A stretch of DNA of 47,913 bases from Arsenicicoccus bolidensis DSM 15745 (GCF_000426385.1 NZ_AUFG01000029.1:1-47913); one strand, 5' to 3'; counted from the first letter of the stretch, positions 8,183 to 17,350 are shown. Numbers and translations: made by a program. Notes: a model not told the origin generated them from the sequence alone.

Positions 8183-8278
8183 CGACGGAGTCGGCACGCG
8201 ACCATGAGGAAGCTCGTCCACCAGCACAGCGCTGACACGAGAGGGCGCGCGTGACGACGGAGTCGGCACGCGACCATG
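8162..8278. repeat. Two near-identical repeat copies between convergent genes
   Basis: A 37-bp block starting AGGGCGCGCGTGACGACGGA and ending CACGCGACCATG is exact at 8170-8206 and 8242-8278, 72 bp apart. The first copy contains the GPP34 stop codon. A degenerate version occurs after ino1. The gap between the convergent GPP34 and cca genes holds little else, and no classical terminator stem is seen. Confidence 0.85.
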
Positions 8279-8285
8279 CGCGGAG

Positions 8286-9848
8286 CTAGTCGGACGGGCC
8301 TGACTCGGGCTGGGTGGTCCACCACTCCTTGAGGCGCATCGCCGCCTCCTCGCGCCCGATCATCCCCTCGTCGAGGCGGACGGCGAGCAGGTGCTTGTAG
8401 GCCCGTCCGAGCACAGGTCCGGGCCGGATCCCCAGCACCTCGGCGATCTCGTTGCCGTCGAGCTCGGGGCGGACGGCGGCGAGCTCCTCCTGCTCCTGCA
8501 GCCGCTCGATGCGCTGCTCGAGGCTGTCATAGCTGCGTCGCAACCGGGCGGCCTTGCGGACGTTGCGCGTCGTGCAGTCGGCGCGGGTGAGCAGGTGCAG
8601 GCGCGAGAGCAGCGGCCCGGCGTCGGTGACATAGCGCCGCACCGCCGAGTCAGTCCACTCGCCGTCGCCGTACCCGTGGAAGCGCAGGTGCAGCTCGATC
8701 AGCCGTGACACGGCCTTGGTCGTGTCCTTGTCTAAGCGCAGTGCCTTGAGCCGCTTGGTCGCCATACGGGCGCCCACGAGCTCGTGGTGGTTGAAGGACA
8801 CGCCCCCGTCCGGCTCGAACCGGCGCGTGGCGGGCTTGCCGATGTCGTGCAGCAGCGCTGCGAGTCGCAGGACCAGGTCGGGCCGTATGACGGGCCCGCC
8901 GTCGGCCGGGGCCGCCGACCCCGGCTGCTCCGACGTCTCGCTCGCCGACGCCTCGCTCGGCGACGACTCGTCCCCAGCCGACGGCAGCGGCCGCGAGGGG
9001 AGCTCGAGGTCGATGGCCTGCGCCAGCACGGTCAGCGAGTGCTCGTAGACGTCCTTGTGCCGGTTGTGCTCGTCGACCGTGAGGCGCATCCCGGACAGCT
9101 CGGGCAGCATCACGTCGGCGAGGCCGGTGTCGGTGAGAACCTCGAGACCGGGGCGGGGGTCGGGGGTGAGCATCAGCTTGACCAGCTCGTCGCGGATCCG
9201 CTCGGCCGAGATCATCTCGAGGGACCCGGCCCGCTCGCGCAGGGCGGCCTCGACCGCGGGGTCGAGGGTCAGGCCCAGCTGGGACACGAAGCGCGCCGCC
9301 CGCATCATCCGCAACGGGTCGTCGCCGAAGGACTCGGCCGGCGTCCCCGGCGTGCGCAGCAGGCCACGCGCGAGGTCGCCGAGGCCGTCGTGCGGGTCGA
9401 CGAAGGTCAGGTCGGGCAGCCGCAGCGCCATCGCGTTGACGGTGAAGTCGCGACGGACGAGGTCGTCCTCGAGCCGGTCGCCGTAGGACACCTCGGGCTT
9501 GCGGCTGGTGCGGTCGTAGGCGTCCTTGCGGTAGGTCGTGATCTCGACCTGCCAGCCGTCCTTGCGCGCCCCGATGGTGCCGAACGCCCGCCCGACGTCC
9601 CACAGGGCGTCGCCCCAGCCCCGGAGCAGCCGCTCGGTCTCCTCGGGGCGGGCGTCGGTGGTGAGGTCGAGGTCCACGGAGTCGCGGCCGAGGAGCGCGT
9701 CGCGCACCGGGCCGCCGACGAGGGCCAGCTCGTGCCCGGCGCCCCCGAACCTCTCGCCCAGCTCGGTCAGGAGGCCGGTGACGGGCGCGAGCCGACGCGC
9801 CGCGGCGGCGAGCAGCTCGTCGGTGGTGGGGTGGGTGGTTCCAGGCAC
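8286..9848 (-). CDS. cca: CCA tRNA nucleotidyltransferase
   Basis: 520 residues from a GTG at 9848. It adds or repairs the 3'-CCA end of tRNAs, needed here at least for the tRNA-Ala gene at 47155, which does not encode a full CCA. The nucleotidyltransferase head has the helix-turn GG (45-46) and the metal-binding D-x-D of DSVDLDLTTD (59-61). RRDFTVNAMA and DDPLRMMRAARF are the neck motifs. A C-terminal HD domain is marked by LLHDIGKP, as in PcnA of mycobacteria. A low-complexity Ser/Glu/Pro insert of about 35 residues separates the two parts. It is transcribed divergently from the NUDIX gene. Confidence 0.95.
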   Translation of the reverse strand: MPGTTHPTTDELLAAAARRLAPVTGLLTELGERFGGAGHELALVGGPVRDALLGRDSVDLDLTTDARPEETERLLRGWGDALWDVGRAFGTIGARKDGWQVEITTYRKDAYDRTSRKPEVSYGDRLEDDLVRRDFTVNAMALRLPDLTFVDPHDGLGDLARGLLRTPGTPAESFGDDPLRMMRAARFVSQLGLTLDPAVEAALRERAGSLEMISAERIRDELVKLMLTPDPRPGLEVLTDTGLADVMLPELSGMRLTVDEHNRHKDVYEHSLTVLAQAIDLELPSRPLPSAGDESSPSEASASETSEQPGSAAPADGGPVIRPDLVLRLAALLHDIGKPATRRFEPDGGVSFNHHELVGARMATKRLKALRLDKDTTKAVSRLIELHLRFHGYGDGEWTDSAVRRYVTDAGPLLSRLHLLTRADCTTRNVRKAARLRRSYDSLEQRIERLQEQEELAAVRPELDGNEIAEVLGIRPGPVLGRAYKHLLAVRLDEGMIGREEAAMRLKEWWTTQPESGPSD

Positions 9849-9925
9849 AGTTCCCCACCTTAGAAGACCGAGGGGGCCGACGTGGCACCGCGACCGACCG
9901 CAGCAGGTCTCGTTAGAGTGCTCAG

Positions 9926-10417
9926 GTGACCACTCCCCATCCGACCAGCCCGGCAGCGCGCTTCCCGCGTCGACTGCCTGCGGTGGAGGAGGTCTCGGCG
10001 GGTGGTGTGATCGTGCGGGTCGAGCGAGGTCTGGCGGAGCTGGCGATCATCGCGCGCCGCAACCGGGCCGGCCGCGTCGAGTGGTGCCTGCCCAAGGGCC
10101 ACATCGAGGGCACCGAGACGCTCGAGGAGACCGCGGTCCGCGAGGTGGCGGAGGAGACCGGCATCGAGGGGCGGGTCATCGCCTCCCTGGGGTCCATCGA
10201 CTACTGGTTCACCACCTCGGCCTCCCGCGTCCACAAGGTCGTCCACCACTATCTCCTCGAGGCGCTCGGTGGGCACCTGACGATCGAGAACGACCCCGAC
10301 GCCGAGGCGATCGACGTCGCCTGGGTGCGCCTGGGCGACAACACGACCGAGCTGACCTTTCCCAACGAGAGGCGCATCGCCGCGGCAGCCTGGCAGCGCC
10401 TCGCGGGGGACCGGTGA
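9926..10417 (+). CDS. NUDIX hydrolase (MutT4-like)
   Basis: 163 residues from a GTG. The complete Nudix box GX5EX7REUXEEXGU runs from Gly 58 to Ile 80 (GHIEGTETLE then ETAVREVAEETGI). Its place opposite the CCA-adding enzyme and ahead of the DUF6049-murJ-sigM block is the same as mutT4 (Rv3908) in M. tuberculosis, so it probably hydrolyses nucleoside-diphosphate-linked substrates or oxidised nucleotides. The stop codon overlaps the next start (GTGA), which implies translational coupling to the envelope gene. Confidence 0.9.
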   Translation: MTTPHPTSPAARFPRRLPAVEEVSAGGVIVRVERGLAELAIIARRNRAGRVEWCLPKGHIEGTETLEETAVREVAEETGIEGRVIASLGSIDYWFTTSASRVHKVVHHYLLEALGGHLTIENDPDAEAIDVAWVRLGDNTTELTFPNERRIAAAAWQRLAGDR

Positions 10418-12909
10418 CCGGTCGGCTGGCTCGCGCCGGCGCGGCGGCTGTCGCCGCCTTCTCCCTGCTCGGCGGTATGCCGGGGGCGGCCGCCGCAACG
10501 CCGGATCGCTCTGTCGCCGCAGCCCCCGCACCCGCAGCCCGCCCCGGCGCGGGGGTACCGGACATCGCCGTGGCTGCGGCGCCGGAGGCTGCCGCGCCAG
10601 ACGCCACGGTGCCTGGGCTCACCGTGCGGCTCGACGAGCTGTCGCCGGCCGTCGTCCGCCCCGACCAGGACGTCACGGTCCGGGTGACCGTCTCGTCCAC
10701 GAGCTCTGGGGCGAGCGGGCCGCTGTCCGCCCGCGTGCTGCTGGGCGGCACGCCCTTCTCCCAACGACAGGCGCTGTCCGCGTGGCTGCACGACGCCCAG
10801 CCCCGCTCCCTGACCACGCGCGAGGTGGTGAGCCAGCCCATCGCCGCAGGGGTCGCCGCCCAGGGCACGACGTCGGTCACGCTGACCGTGCCCCGCGCAG
10901 CCCTGCGGCGCGGCACGCCGTTCGGGACCTACCCGCTGGCCGTCGAGGTGCGCAGCGGCAGCGACCGCGTGGCCCTGGCCCGCTCCGTGCTGCCCTGGGT
11001 CGGCGCCGACCAGGAGTACGAACCCCTCCGCCTCGCCTGGATCGCTCCCCTCACCCTCCCGGCCCGGCGCGACCTGTTCGCCGGCAGCGTCGACGAGGTG
11101 GGGCAGGCCTGGTCGCAGACCGTCGGCACGGGTGGCCTCCTGCGGCAGCGCCTGGACGCCGCGGTCGGCACACCCGTGACCTGGATGGTCGACCCGGCCG
11201 TCCTGACGCCCCCGAGCGCCACCGGTGGCCCCGTGACCGCGACCCCGCAGACGCCTGCGGCCACGACCTCCCCGAGCACGTCCCCCACGGCCTCGGGCGC
11301 CGCGTCAGCAGCCACGACCCCTGCTGCCACGACCCCTGCTGGGGGAGGCTCGACCTCCCCCGCGAGCCCGCCCACCGGCAGCTCCACGGCGTCGGCGGCG
11401 TCGTCGGCGTCGTCGGCATCCCCGTCGTCCACGCCCGCGAACCCTTCCGCTCCCGCGCAGACCCCCACCGCGCCGAGCGATCCGTTGGCCGCCGCCAGGA
11501 CCGACGCGGACGCGCTCACCGCCCGCCTCGAGGCGCTCGGGGACGACCAGCCCGTCTGGTCGCTGCCCACCGGGGACCCCGACACCGCCGCGCTGCTCCG
11601 CGCCGGGCCCGATCCCGCGCTCAGTGCCGTCGTCTGGCCTGCGGGCACCAATCCCCTCACCAGGGCCGTCGGGCGCTCCGTCACCGACTCGATCGCCTGG
11701 CCGGCCGACGGCTCCTGGGCCGAGGGTCGGACCACCGCGTGGACCCGCACCACCGGTGGCTCGGCCCCCACGGCCGCCGTGGTGTCCACCGACGCGGTGG
11801 CCCCGCAGCGTCAGACCACGCCGGGAGCCGCGCAGCGCAGCCCGGACGGCACGCCGCTGCTCGCCTACGACGAGCGCCTCAGCGAGGTCACCGCGGGCGA
11901 CCCCTCGTCCTCGGACACCCAGATGGTGCAGGAGTTCCTCGGCCAGTCGCTCACGCTGCTCGGCGAGCTCCCCGGCACGCGCCGCACGGCGCTGGTGGCC
12001 GTCCCGCGCCGCACCGCCCTGTCCGGACCGGCGCTGCGGCGGCTCTGGTCGGCCACGGCCTCGGCGCCGTGGCTGCGGCAGGTCGACGTGAGCAGCATCC
12101 TGGGGCAGGGCGCTCAGGCCAGGCAGGGGATCCAGGGCAGCCAGAGTGTCGCCACGACCACCGAGCCCTCGCGCCCCGCCTCTCCGCTGGACGGCCCGGC
12201 GGTGGACGAGCTCGAGTCGGACCTCGCGACGGTCAACGGGTTGCGCCGCATCCTGCCGGCCGACGCCCCCGGCGCCCGGGCCTGGACCGCCGCGATCCAG
12301 CAGCTGACCTCGGCCCGGTGGCGGGGTGGTTCGCAGGCCTGGACGCAGCTGCGAGGGGCGGTCGACGGATCCATCGACGCCGCGGCCCACGGGGTGCAGG
12401 TTCGCCCGAGCACGATCAACTTCCTGGCGGACTCCGGCACCATCCAGATCACCGTCAACAACACCCTCCCGTATGCCGTCCACGACGTCCGTCTCGAGCT
12501 GGTCCCCGGCAGTCCCAAGCTGCGGGTCACGCAGAGCACCAAGACGCTCACCATCGCCGCGGGCAGCCGCACGACCATCCAGGTCGAGGTCACGGCGCTC
12601 GGCGCCGGCACCGTCCCCCTGGAGGCGCGCCTGTCCACACCGGACGGCGTGGCCCTGGGCTCGGCGACCACCGTGGACATGAACGTCCGCCCGACCAGCG
12701 TGTGGGTGTTCGCCCTCGTCGCCGGTATCGTCGGCCTGATCCTCGTGCTCGGCCTCGCCCGCTCCCTGCGCCGTGGCCCCACCCGCGCCGAGCGCGAGCT
12801 CGGCGACCACGACGCGGTGGCCGACGCCGTGCTCGGCGCCACCCGCCCTGCCGGGGGCGACCGACCTGGCGGCGCTGACCGACCCGACAGCAGCGACAAG
12901 GACTCCTGA
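10414..12909 (+). CDS. DUF6049 family secreted, membrane-anchored protein (Rv3909-like)
   Basis: 831 residues from the GTG at 10414, which overlaps the NUDIX stop and is preceded by a purine-rich GGGGGA. A signal peptide is visible (MTGRLARAGAAAVAAFSLLGG, with likely cleavage after AAA around residue 28). The ectodomain has an Ig-like N-terminal part, a Thr/Ser/Pro/Ala-rich linker at about 268-350, and a second beta-rich part (STINFLADSGTIQITVNN). A single transmembrane helix at about 761-785 and a short charged cytoplasmic tail follow. The family sits immediately upstream of murJ across actinobacteria; a role in cell-envelope assembly is inferred. The ATGA overlap couples it to murJ. Confidence 0.85.
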   Translation: MTGRLARAGAAAVAAFSLLGGMPGAAAATPDRSVAAAPAPAARPGAGVPDIAVAAAPEAAAPDATVPGLTVRLDELSPAVVRPDQDVTVRVTVSSTSSGASGPLSARVLLGGTPFSQRQALSAWLHDAQPRSLTTREVVSQPIAAGVAAQGTTSVTLTVPRAALRRGTPFGTYPLAVEVRSGSDRVALARSVLPWVGADQEYEPLRLAWIAPLTLPARRDLFAGSVDEVGQAWSQTVGTGGLLRQRLDAAVGTPVTWMVDPAVLTPPSATGGPVTATPQTPAATTSPSTSPTASGAASAATTPAATTPAGGGSTSPASPPTGSSTASAASSASSASPSSTPANPSAPAQTPTAPSDPLAAARTDADALTARLEALGDDQPVWSLPTGDPDTAALLRAGPDPALSAVVWPAGTNPLTRAVGRSVTDSIAWPADGSWAEGRTTAWTRTTGGSAPTAAVVSTDAVAPQRQTTPGAAQRSPDGTPLLAYDERLSEVTAGDPSSSDTQMVQEFLGQSLTLLGELPGTRRTALVAVPRRTALSGPALRRLWSATASAPWLRQVDVSSILGQGAQARQGIQGSQSVATTTEPSRPASPLDGPAVDELESDLATVNGLRRILPADAPGARAWTAAIQQLTSARWRGGSQAWTQLRGAVDGSIDAAAHGVQVRPSTINFLADSGTIQITVNNTLPYAVHDVRLELVPGSPKLRVTQSTKTLTIAAGSRTTIQVEVTALGAGTVPLEARLSTPDGVALGSATTVDMNVRPTSVWVFALVAGIVGLILVLGLARSLRRGPTRAERELGDHDAVADAVLGATRPAGGDRPGGADRPDSSDKDS

Positions 12910-14582
12910 TGAGCAGCACACGGCACGGCGCACCCCCACCCGGGGACGGCGTGGTCCAGGAGCAGAGCGTCCGGCGGGCCAGCGCCCTCATGGCCGCGGG
13001 CTCGATCGTCTCGCGCCCCCTCGGCCTCGTCCGGCAGCTCATGCTGGTGGCCTGCCTGGGCGTGACCGGCGCGACGGCCGACGCGTTCAACACCGCCAAC
13101 CAGCTGCCCAACATCATCTACATGCTGCTGTCCGGCGGCCTGCTCACCGCGGTGCTCATCCCCCAGATCACCAAGGCGATGAAGCGGGAGGACGGCGGGC
13201 AGGAGGTCATCGACCGCCTGCTGACCATCTGCATCGGCGCCATCCTGGTCGTCACGGTGCTGGCGACGCTGCTCGCCTCCCCGCTCGTCACGATCTACCG
13301 CATCTCTCCCGCCACGCGCGAGCTCGCGACGGCGTTCGCGATCATCTGCCTGCCGCAGATCTTCTTCTACGGCCTGTATGCCGTCCTCGGCCAGGTCCTC
13401 AACGCGCGGGGGCGCTACGCGTCGTTCATGTGGACGCCCGTGCTCGCCAACCTCGTGCAGATCGCGGGCATGGCCGTCTTCCTCCAGCGCTACGCGCACG
13501 CGGCACCCCCTGACGCCTGGACCCCCGAGATGGTCTGGCTGCTGGCGGGCACGAGCACCGCCGGCATCGCGCTGCAGGCCCTCGCGCTGGTCCCCGACCT
13601 GCGGGCGAGCGGCTTCCGCTGGCGTCCCCGCTGGGGCTTCCGCGGCTACGGCTTCCGGTCGGCCTCCACGATGGCGGGCTGGGCGTTCGCCGCCCTCGTC
13701 GTGGCGCAGCTCGGCGGCTACGCGTGCGCCGCCGTCATGAACACCGTCGCCGGCTGGGCCCAGCACGACGGCCGGCAGGTCGCCGGCATCACCGTCTACC
13801 AGCTCGCCTTCCTCGTCTTCATGCTCCCGCACGGGATCATCACCACGTCGATCCTGACGGCCATCTACCCGCGGATGTCGCGCGCGGCCCACGACAGCGC
13901 GACCGGCGACCTGCGCCGCCTGCTGACCCGTGGTCTGACCCTGCCGTCCGTGGCCCTCGTCCCCATCACGGCCGCGGCGATCCCGCTGGCGGTGCCGGGC
14001 ATGGCGATGGTGCCCCGGGTCAGCGGGGACGCCCTCAGCGAGACGGCCCTCGTCTTCGCGATCATGATCCTGGGCCTGATCCCGTTCGGCTGGACCACCC
14101 TGCAGCAGCGCTTCTTCTTCGCCCTCGAGGACGGTCGCACCAACCTGCACCTCCAGATCCTGCTCACCGCGATCCAGATCACGCTCGCGCTGCTGGCGCT
14201 CGTCGGACCCCGTGACCACGTCGTCGCCCTGATCGCGGCCGGCCAGACCCTGGGCAACCTCGCGGCAGCGGTGGCCTTCGTGGTGATCGCCCAGCGCCGC
14301 GTCGGCGGCCTGCCCCTGCGGCACGTGCTGCGCCTGCACGTCCGACTGGTGCTCGTCTCCGCCCTCGCCGCCCTCGCCACGTGGGGTGCGGTGGTGGGGC
14401 TGTCCGAGCTGCTCGGCACCTCCCGCCTCGACCACCTCGTGCAGCTGCTCGTCGGCGGCGTCCTGTTCGTCCTGGCCTTCCTCGGCCTCGCCCGCGTCTT
14501 TCACATCCGCGAGGTGGACGACCTGCTCGGACCGGTCGCCGCGCGGCTGCGTCGCCGGACCGGAGCCGCCCTCAGCGCCTAG
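12909..14582 (+). CDS. murJ: Lipid II flippase MurJ
   Basis: 557 residues with about 14 hydrophobic helices of the MviN/MOP superfamily. MurJ flips lipid-linked peptidoglycan precursor across the membrane. The N-terminus SIVSRPLGLVRQLMLVACLG and TADAFNTANQLPNIIYMLLSGGLLTAVLIP carries the conserved Arg residues that line the central cavity, and LPHGIITTSILTAIYPRMSRAA is the TM7-8 signature. The ATG overlaps the upstream stop by one base. In mycobacteria MurJ is fused to an intracellular pseudokinase and an extracellular domain; here MurJ stops after the membrane part and the rest is a separate gene downstream. Confidence 0.95.
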   Translation: MSSTRHGAPPPGDGVVQEQSVRRASALMAAGSIVSRPLGLVRQLMLVACLGVTGATADAFNTANQLPNIIYMLLSGGLLTAVLIPQITKAMKREDGGQEVIDRLLTICIGAILVVTVLATLLASPLVTIYRISPATRELATAFAIICLPQIFFYGLYAVLGQVLNARGRYASFMWTPVLANLVQIAGMAVFLQRYAHAAPPDAWTPEMVWLLAGTSTAGIALQALALVPDLRASGFRWRPRWGFRGYGFRSASTMAGWAFAALVVAQLGGYACAAVMNTVAGWAQHDGRQVAGITVYQLAFLVFMLPHGIITTSILTAIYPRMSRAAHDSATGDLRRLLTRGLTLPSVALVPITAAAIPLAVPGMAMVPRVSGDALSETALVFAIMILGLIPFGWTTLQQRFFFALEDGRTNLHLQILLTAIQITLALLALVGPRDHVVALIAAGQTLGNLAAAVAFVVIAQRRVGGLPLRHVLRLHVRLVLVSALAALATWGAVVGLSELLGTSRLDHLVQLLVGGVLFVLAFLGLARVFHIREVDDLLGPVAARLRRRTGAALSA

Positions 14583-14657
14583 GATGCGATGAGCACGACC
14601 GGCCAGCCCCAGGGGGACGCGATGCGGGTCACGCAGGACGACGAGAGGGAGTGACGG

Positions 14658-16607
14658 ATGCCGGCAGTCGGACCGGGCACGTCGATCGGGGGGCGCTACC
14701 ACCTGCGGCAGCGCCTCGAGCGCACGGACCGCGTGGAGCGGTGGGAGGCCGACGACACGACCTTCGGTCGCCGCGTCGTCGTGACCGTGCTCGACGCCGA
14801 CGACCCAGCCGCCGAGGCCGCTCTGGACGCCGCCCGCCGCGCGTCCGCGCTCACCGACCCGCGCCTCCTGCCGATCCTCGACGCCGGTCGCGAGGGCGAC
14901 CTGGTCCACGTCGTCGAGGCGGAGGTCCAGGGCAGCACCCTCACCGAGCTGCTGCGGGACGGCGGCCTCCCGGCCCCCGAGGCGCGTCGGATCGTGCTCG
15001 AGGTGGCCGAGGTCCTCGACCGGGCCCGCGGCCGTGGCCTGCACCACCTCGCCCTGACCCCCGACGACGTGCTCCGCGGCCGCGACGGAAGCGTCCGGCT
15101 GCGGGGGCTGGCCGTCCAGGCCGCGCTCCTCGGCCGCGACGGCGACAGCGACCAGGCCGCGTCCCGCACCGACGCGCTCGGCCTCGCGGCCCTCCTGCAC
15201 GCGGCGACCACCGCCACCTGGCCCGGCAAGGACGCGACCTCGCTGCAGGCGACCCCCGTCGTGGCCGGCGCACCGGCCCCGCCGTCCGAGCTCGTCGCCG
15301 CCGTCCCGGACGACATCGAGGACCTGGTCCGGCGTGCCCTCGGCCGCGCTCGCGGGACGGACGACCAGCCTCAGGACCCCGGTGCCGTCGCCGATGCGCT
15401 GCGCCCGGCCACGCTCCCCGCGCCGTCACCCGGCTCCACCGGCACCTCCGACCGCTTTCCCGCGGATCCACCCACCTCGGACCCGTCCGCCGGCGACCGC
15501 TCCGGCCCGGTCACCGCAGCCACGAGCGACACCTCAGGCACCACGAGCCCCGCCGACGCCGCGAGCAGCTCAGGGGTCGCGAGCACGGCCGGGGTGATGG
15601 GCGGTGCTGGAGGCGCAGGGGCGGCCACCGGCAGCACGCCCCACCGCCTCGCGGACGACCTGCGCAAGGACGTCGAGCACGTGCCCTCCCGCGCCGAGGC
15701 CGCCGCGATCGCCGCCGCCGGGGCCACCGCGGCCGGGGCCAAGGCGGCTGCCCGGCGGGTCGGCGACCTGGTCGACGGCGCCTCCCGGCGGGCCGAGGAC
15801 CGTCGCCGCGAGCGTGAGACGCGGCGCCTCGAGACCCAGCCCGCCCGCGTGCCCCTGTCGACGCTGGCGGACGAGCGCCCCCGCCGCGCCGAGCCCGTCG
15901 CCCCGATCTTCGTCAACGACGTGCCCACCGGCACCCCCTCGCGACGTCAGGCCAACTTCGTCCTGGCCCTGCTCGCCGCCCTCGTGGTGCTGGGCCTGGT
16001 GCTCGGCGTCGTCGGCGTCATGTCCATGGTCAACAACATCCAGCGCCAGCTCGACGCACCTCCGGTCGGCCGCACCTACACCGTGACGGCGCCGGCGGTC
16101 ACCATCACCAAGGGCGCCGACGGCACCGTGACGACCAAGCCGGCGGCCCCCACCCGAGCACCGGGCGCCCCGATTGCCGTGGTGGGCGTGACGGCATACG
16201 ACCCCGAGGGCCAGGACCACGCGGAGAACAACGACACGGTCGGCAACGTCCACGACGGGGACACGGCGACCTACTGGCGCAGCCAGCGCTACAAGACCGA
16301 CGCGTTCGGCAACCTCAAGTCGGGGGTCGGCCTCGCGGTCTACCTCGGGGACGCCCACTCGGACGTCTCCCAGATCAAGCTCACGCTGCCCGACTCGGCC
16401 GGCGAGGACCTGACCGTCTACGGCAGCGACACCCCGACCAAGGACGGGGCGGCCGTGCTGGGCACCGCCAAGGGCGCCAGGGGCGAGGTCACGATCACGG
16501 TGCCGGCGGGCCAGGGCAAGCGCCCCTACATCGTCGTCTGGTTCACCAACAGCCCGAGGATGTTCGGCGGCAACTACGCCGCGCTCTCCGAGATCAGCCT
16601 GTCCTGA
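14658..16607 (+). CDS. Membrane pseudokinase with extracellular domain (MviN C-terminal-like)
   Basis: 649 residues. The N-terminal part (about 1-260) is kinase-like (IGGRYHLRQRLERTDRVERWEADD) but degenerate: the VAIK lysine position reads VVVTVL, the HRD position HHLALTPDD and the DFG position LRGLA, so catalysis is not expected. A disordered linker, one transmembrane helix at about 432-456, and an external beta domain (about 510-649, NVHDGDTATYWRSQRY, discoidin-like) follow. This equals the C-terminal half of mycobacterial MviN, which, phosphorylated by PknB, recruits FhaA. The start uses a GAGGGAG site. It lies 75 bp after murJ and one base before sigM. Confidence 0.85.
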   Translation: MPAVGPGTSIGGRYHLRQRLERTDRVERWEADDTTFGRRVVVTVLDADDPAAEAALDAARRASALTDPRLLPILDAGREGDLVHVVEAEVQGSTLTELLRDGGLPAPEARRIVLEVAEVLDRARGRGLHHLALTPDDVLRGRDGSVRLRGLAVQAALLGRDGDSDQAASRTDALGLAALLHAATTATWPGKDATSLQATPVVAGAPAPPSELVAAVPDDIEDLVRRALGRARGTDDQPQDPGAVADALRPATLPAPSPGSTGTSDRFPADPPTSDPSAGDRSGPVTAATSDTSGTTSPADAASSSGVASTAGVMGGAGGAGAATGSTPHRLADDLRKDVEHVPSRAEAAAIAAAGATAAGAKAAARRVGDLVDGASRRAEDRRRERETRRLETQPARVPLSTLADERPRRAEPVAPIFVNDVPTGTPSRRQANFVLALLAALVVLGLVLGVVGVMSMVNNIQRQLDAPPVGRTYTVTAPAVTITKGADGTVTTKPAAPTRAPGAPIAVVGVTAYDPEGQDHAENNDTVGNVHDGDTATYWRSQRYKTDAFGNLKSGVGLAVYLGDAHSDVSQIKLTLPDSAGEDLTVYGSDTPTKDGAAVLGTAKGARGEVTITVPAGQGKRPYIVVWFTNSPRMFGGNYAALSEISLS

Positions 16608-16608
16608 C

Positions 16609-17160
16609 ATGATCGCCGTCCTCGACCTCGCCGCGGCCGACGACCGTGCGCTCATGGCGGCGCACAACGACGGGGACCCCCACGCCTTCGGCGAGCTCTA
16701 CCGCCGGCACCGCGACCGCATGTGGGCCGTGGCCATGCGCACCTGCTCCGACCGGGAGCTGGCGGCCGACGCCGTGCAGGACGCCTTCATCGCCGCGTTC
16801 CGTCGGTCGGCGTCCTACCGCGGCGAGGCCGCCGTCACCACCTGGCTGCACCGCATCGTGGTCAACGCCTGCCTCGACCGGCTGCGACGCGTCCGGCCGA
16901 CCTCCGAGCTGCCGGAGTACGACCTCGCGGACGGTCGCGACGAGCATGCCTCTCTCGAGGTCCAGCTCGACGTCCGGCAGGCCCTCGCCAAGCTCCCCGA
17001 GGGACAGCGGCTGGCGCTGGTCCTGGTCGACATGCAGGGACTCAGCGTCGCCGAGGCCGCCCAGGTCCTCGACGTCGCGGAGGGCACCATCAAGTCCCGG
17101 TGCGCCCGTGGCCGGGCCGCCATGGCCGAGATCCTCGGGCTGCGACGAGCGGGCACATGA
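16609..17160 (+). CDS. sigM: ECF RNA polymerase sigma factor, SigM-like
   Basis: 183 residues. Region 2 spans about 25-95 (AFGELYRRHRDRMWAVAMRTC and ELAADAVQDAFIAAFRRSASYRG), and region 4 about 122-178 (LPEGQRLALVLVDMQGLSVAEAAQVLDVAEGTIKSRCARGRAAM). Gene order DUF6049-murJ-sigM-anti-sigma-trxB-trxA equals that around M. tuberculosis sigM. The stop of the pseudokinase and the ATG are separated by one base, so the gene probably relies on read-through from murJ. A matching ECF promoter lies just downstream (17197), before the anti-sigma gene. Confidence 0.92.
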   Translation: MIAVLDLAAADDRALMAAHNDGDPHAFGELYRRHRDRMWAVAMRTCSDRELAADAVQDAFIAAFRRSASYRGEAAVTTWLHRIVVNACLDRLRRVRPTSELPEYDLADGRDEHASLEVQLDVRQALAKLPEGQRLALVLVDMQGLSVAEAAQVLDVAEGTIKSRCARGRAAMAEILGLRRAGT

Positions 17161-17196
17161 CCGCCCCCACGTCCGCGGTCCGCCTGCGTGACCGCC

Positions 17197-17223
17197 GGGA
17201 ACCAACGCCACGCACGGCACGTC
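17197..17223 (+). promoter_or_regulatory. ECF (SigM-type) promoter ahead of the anti-sigma gene
   Basis: GGGAACC (17197-17203), a 16-base spacer and CGTC (17220-17223, continuing CTAC). The reported consensus for mycobacterial SigM promoters is GGAAC-N16-18-CGTCR. The expected start point is about 120 bp upstream of the anti-sigma ATG at 17351. It would give the anti-sigma gene and perhaps trxB-trxA a sigma-dependent feedback supply. The match is direct; activity is inferred. Confidence 0.7.
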
Positions 17224-17350
17224 CTACACATGGTGAAGGTACGCCCGGGCTCCTGAGGGTCCGCGCGTCCCGGCACCCGCACCAGGCCGTGGCACCCGAC
17301 GGGTCGGACCACGACGCAGCCCCCTCGACCGCCCCGGGAGGTGTCCGGAG

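Noticed and set aside
8183-8285. Small genes in the repeats between GPP34 and cca
   Set aside because: The open frames are explained by the duplicated 37-bp block and lack ribosome sites.
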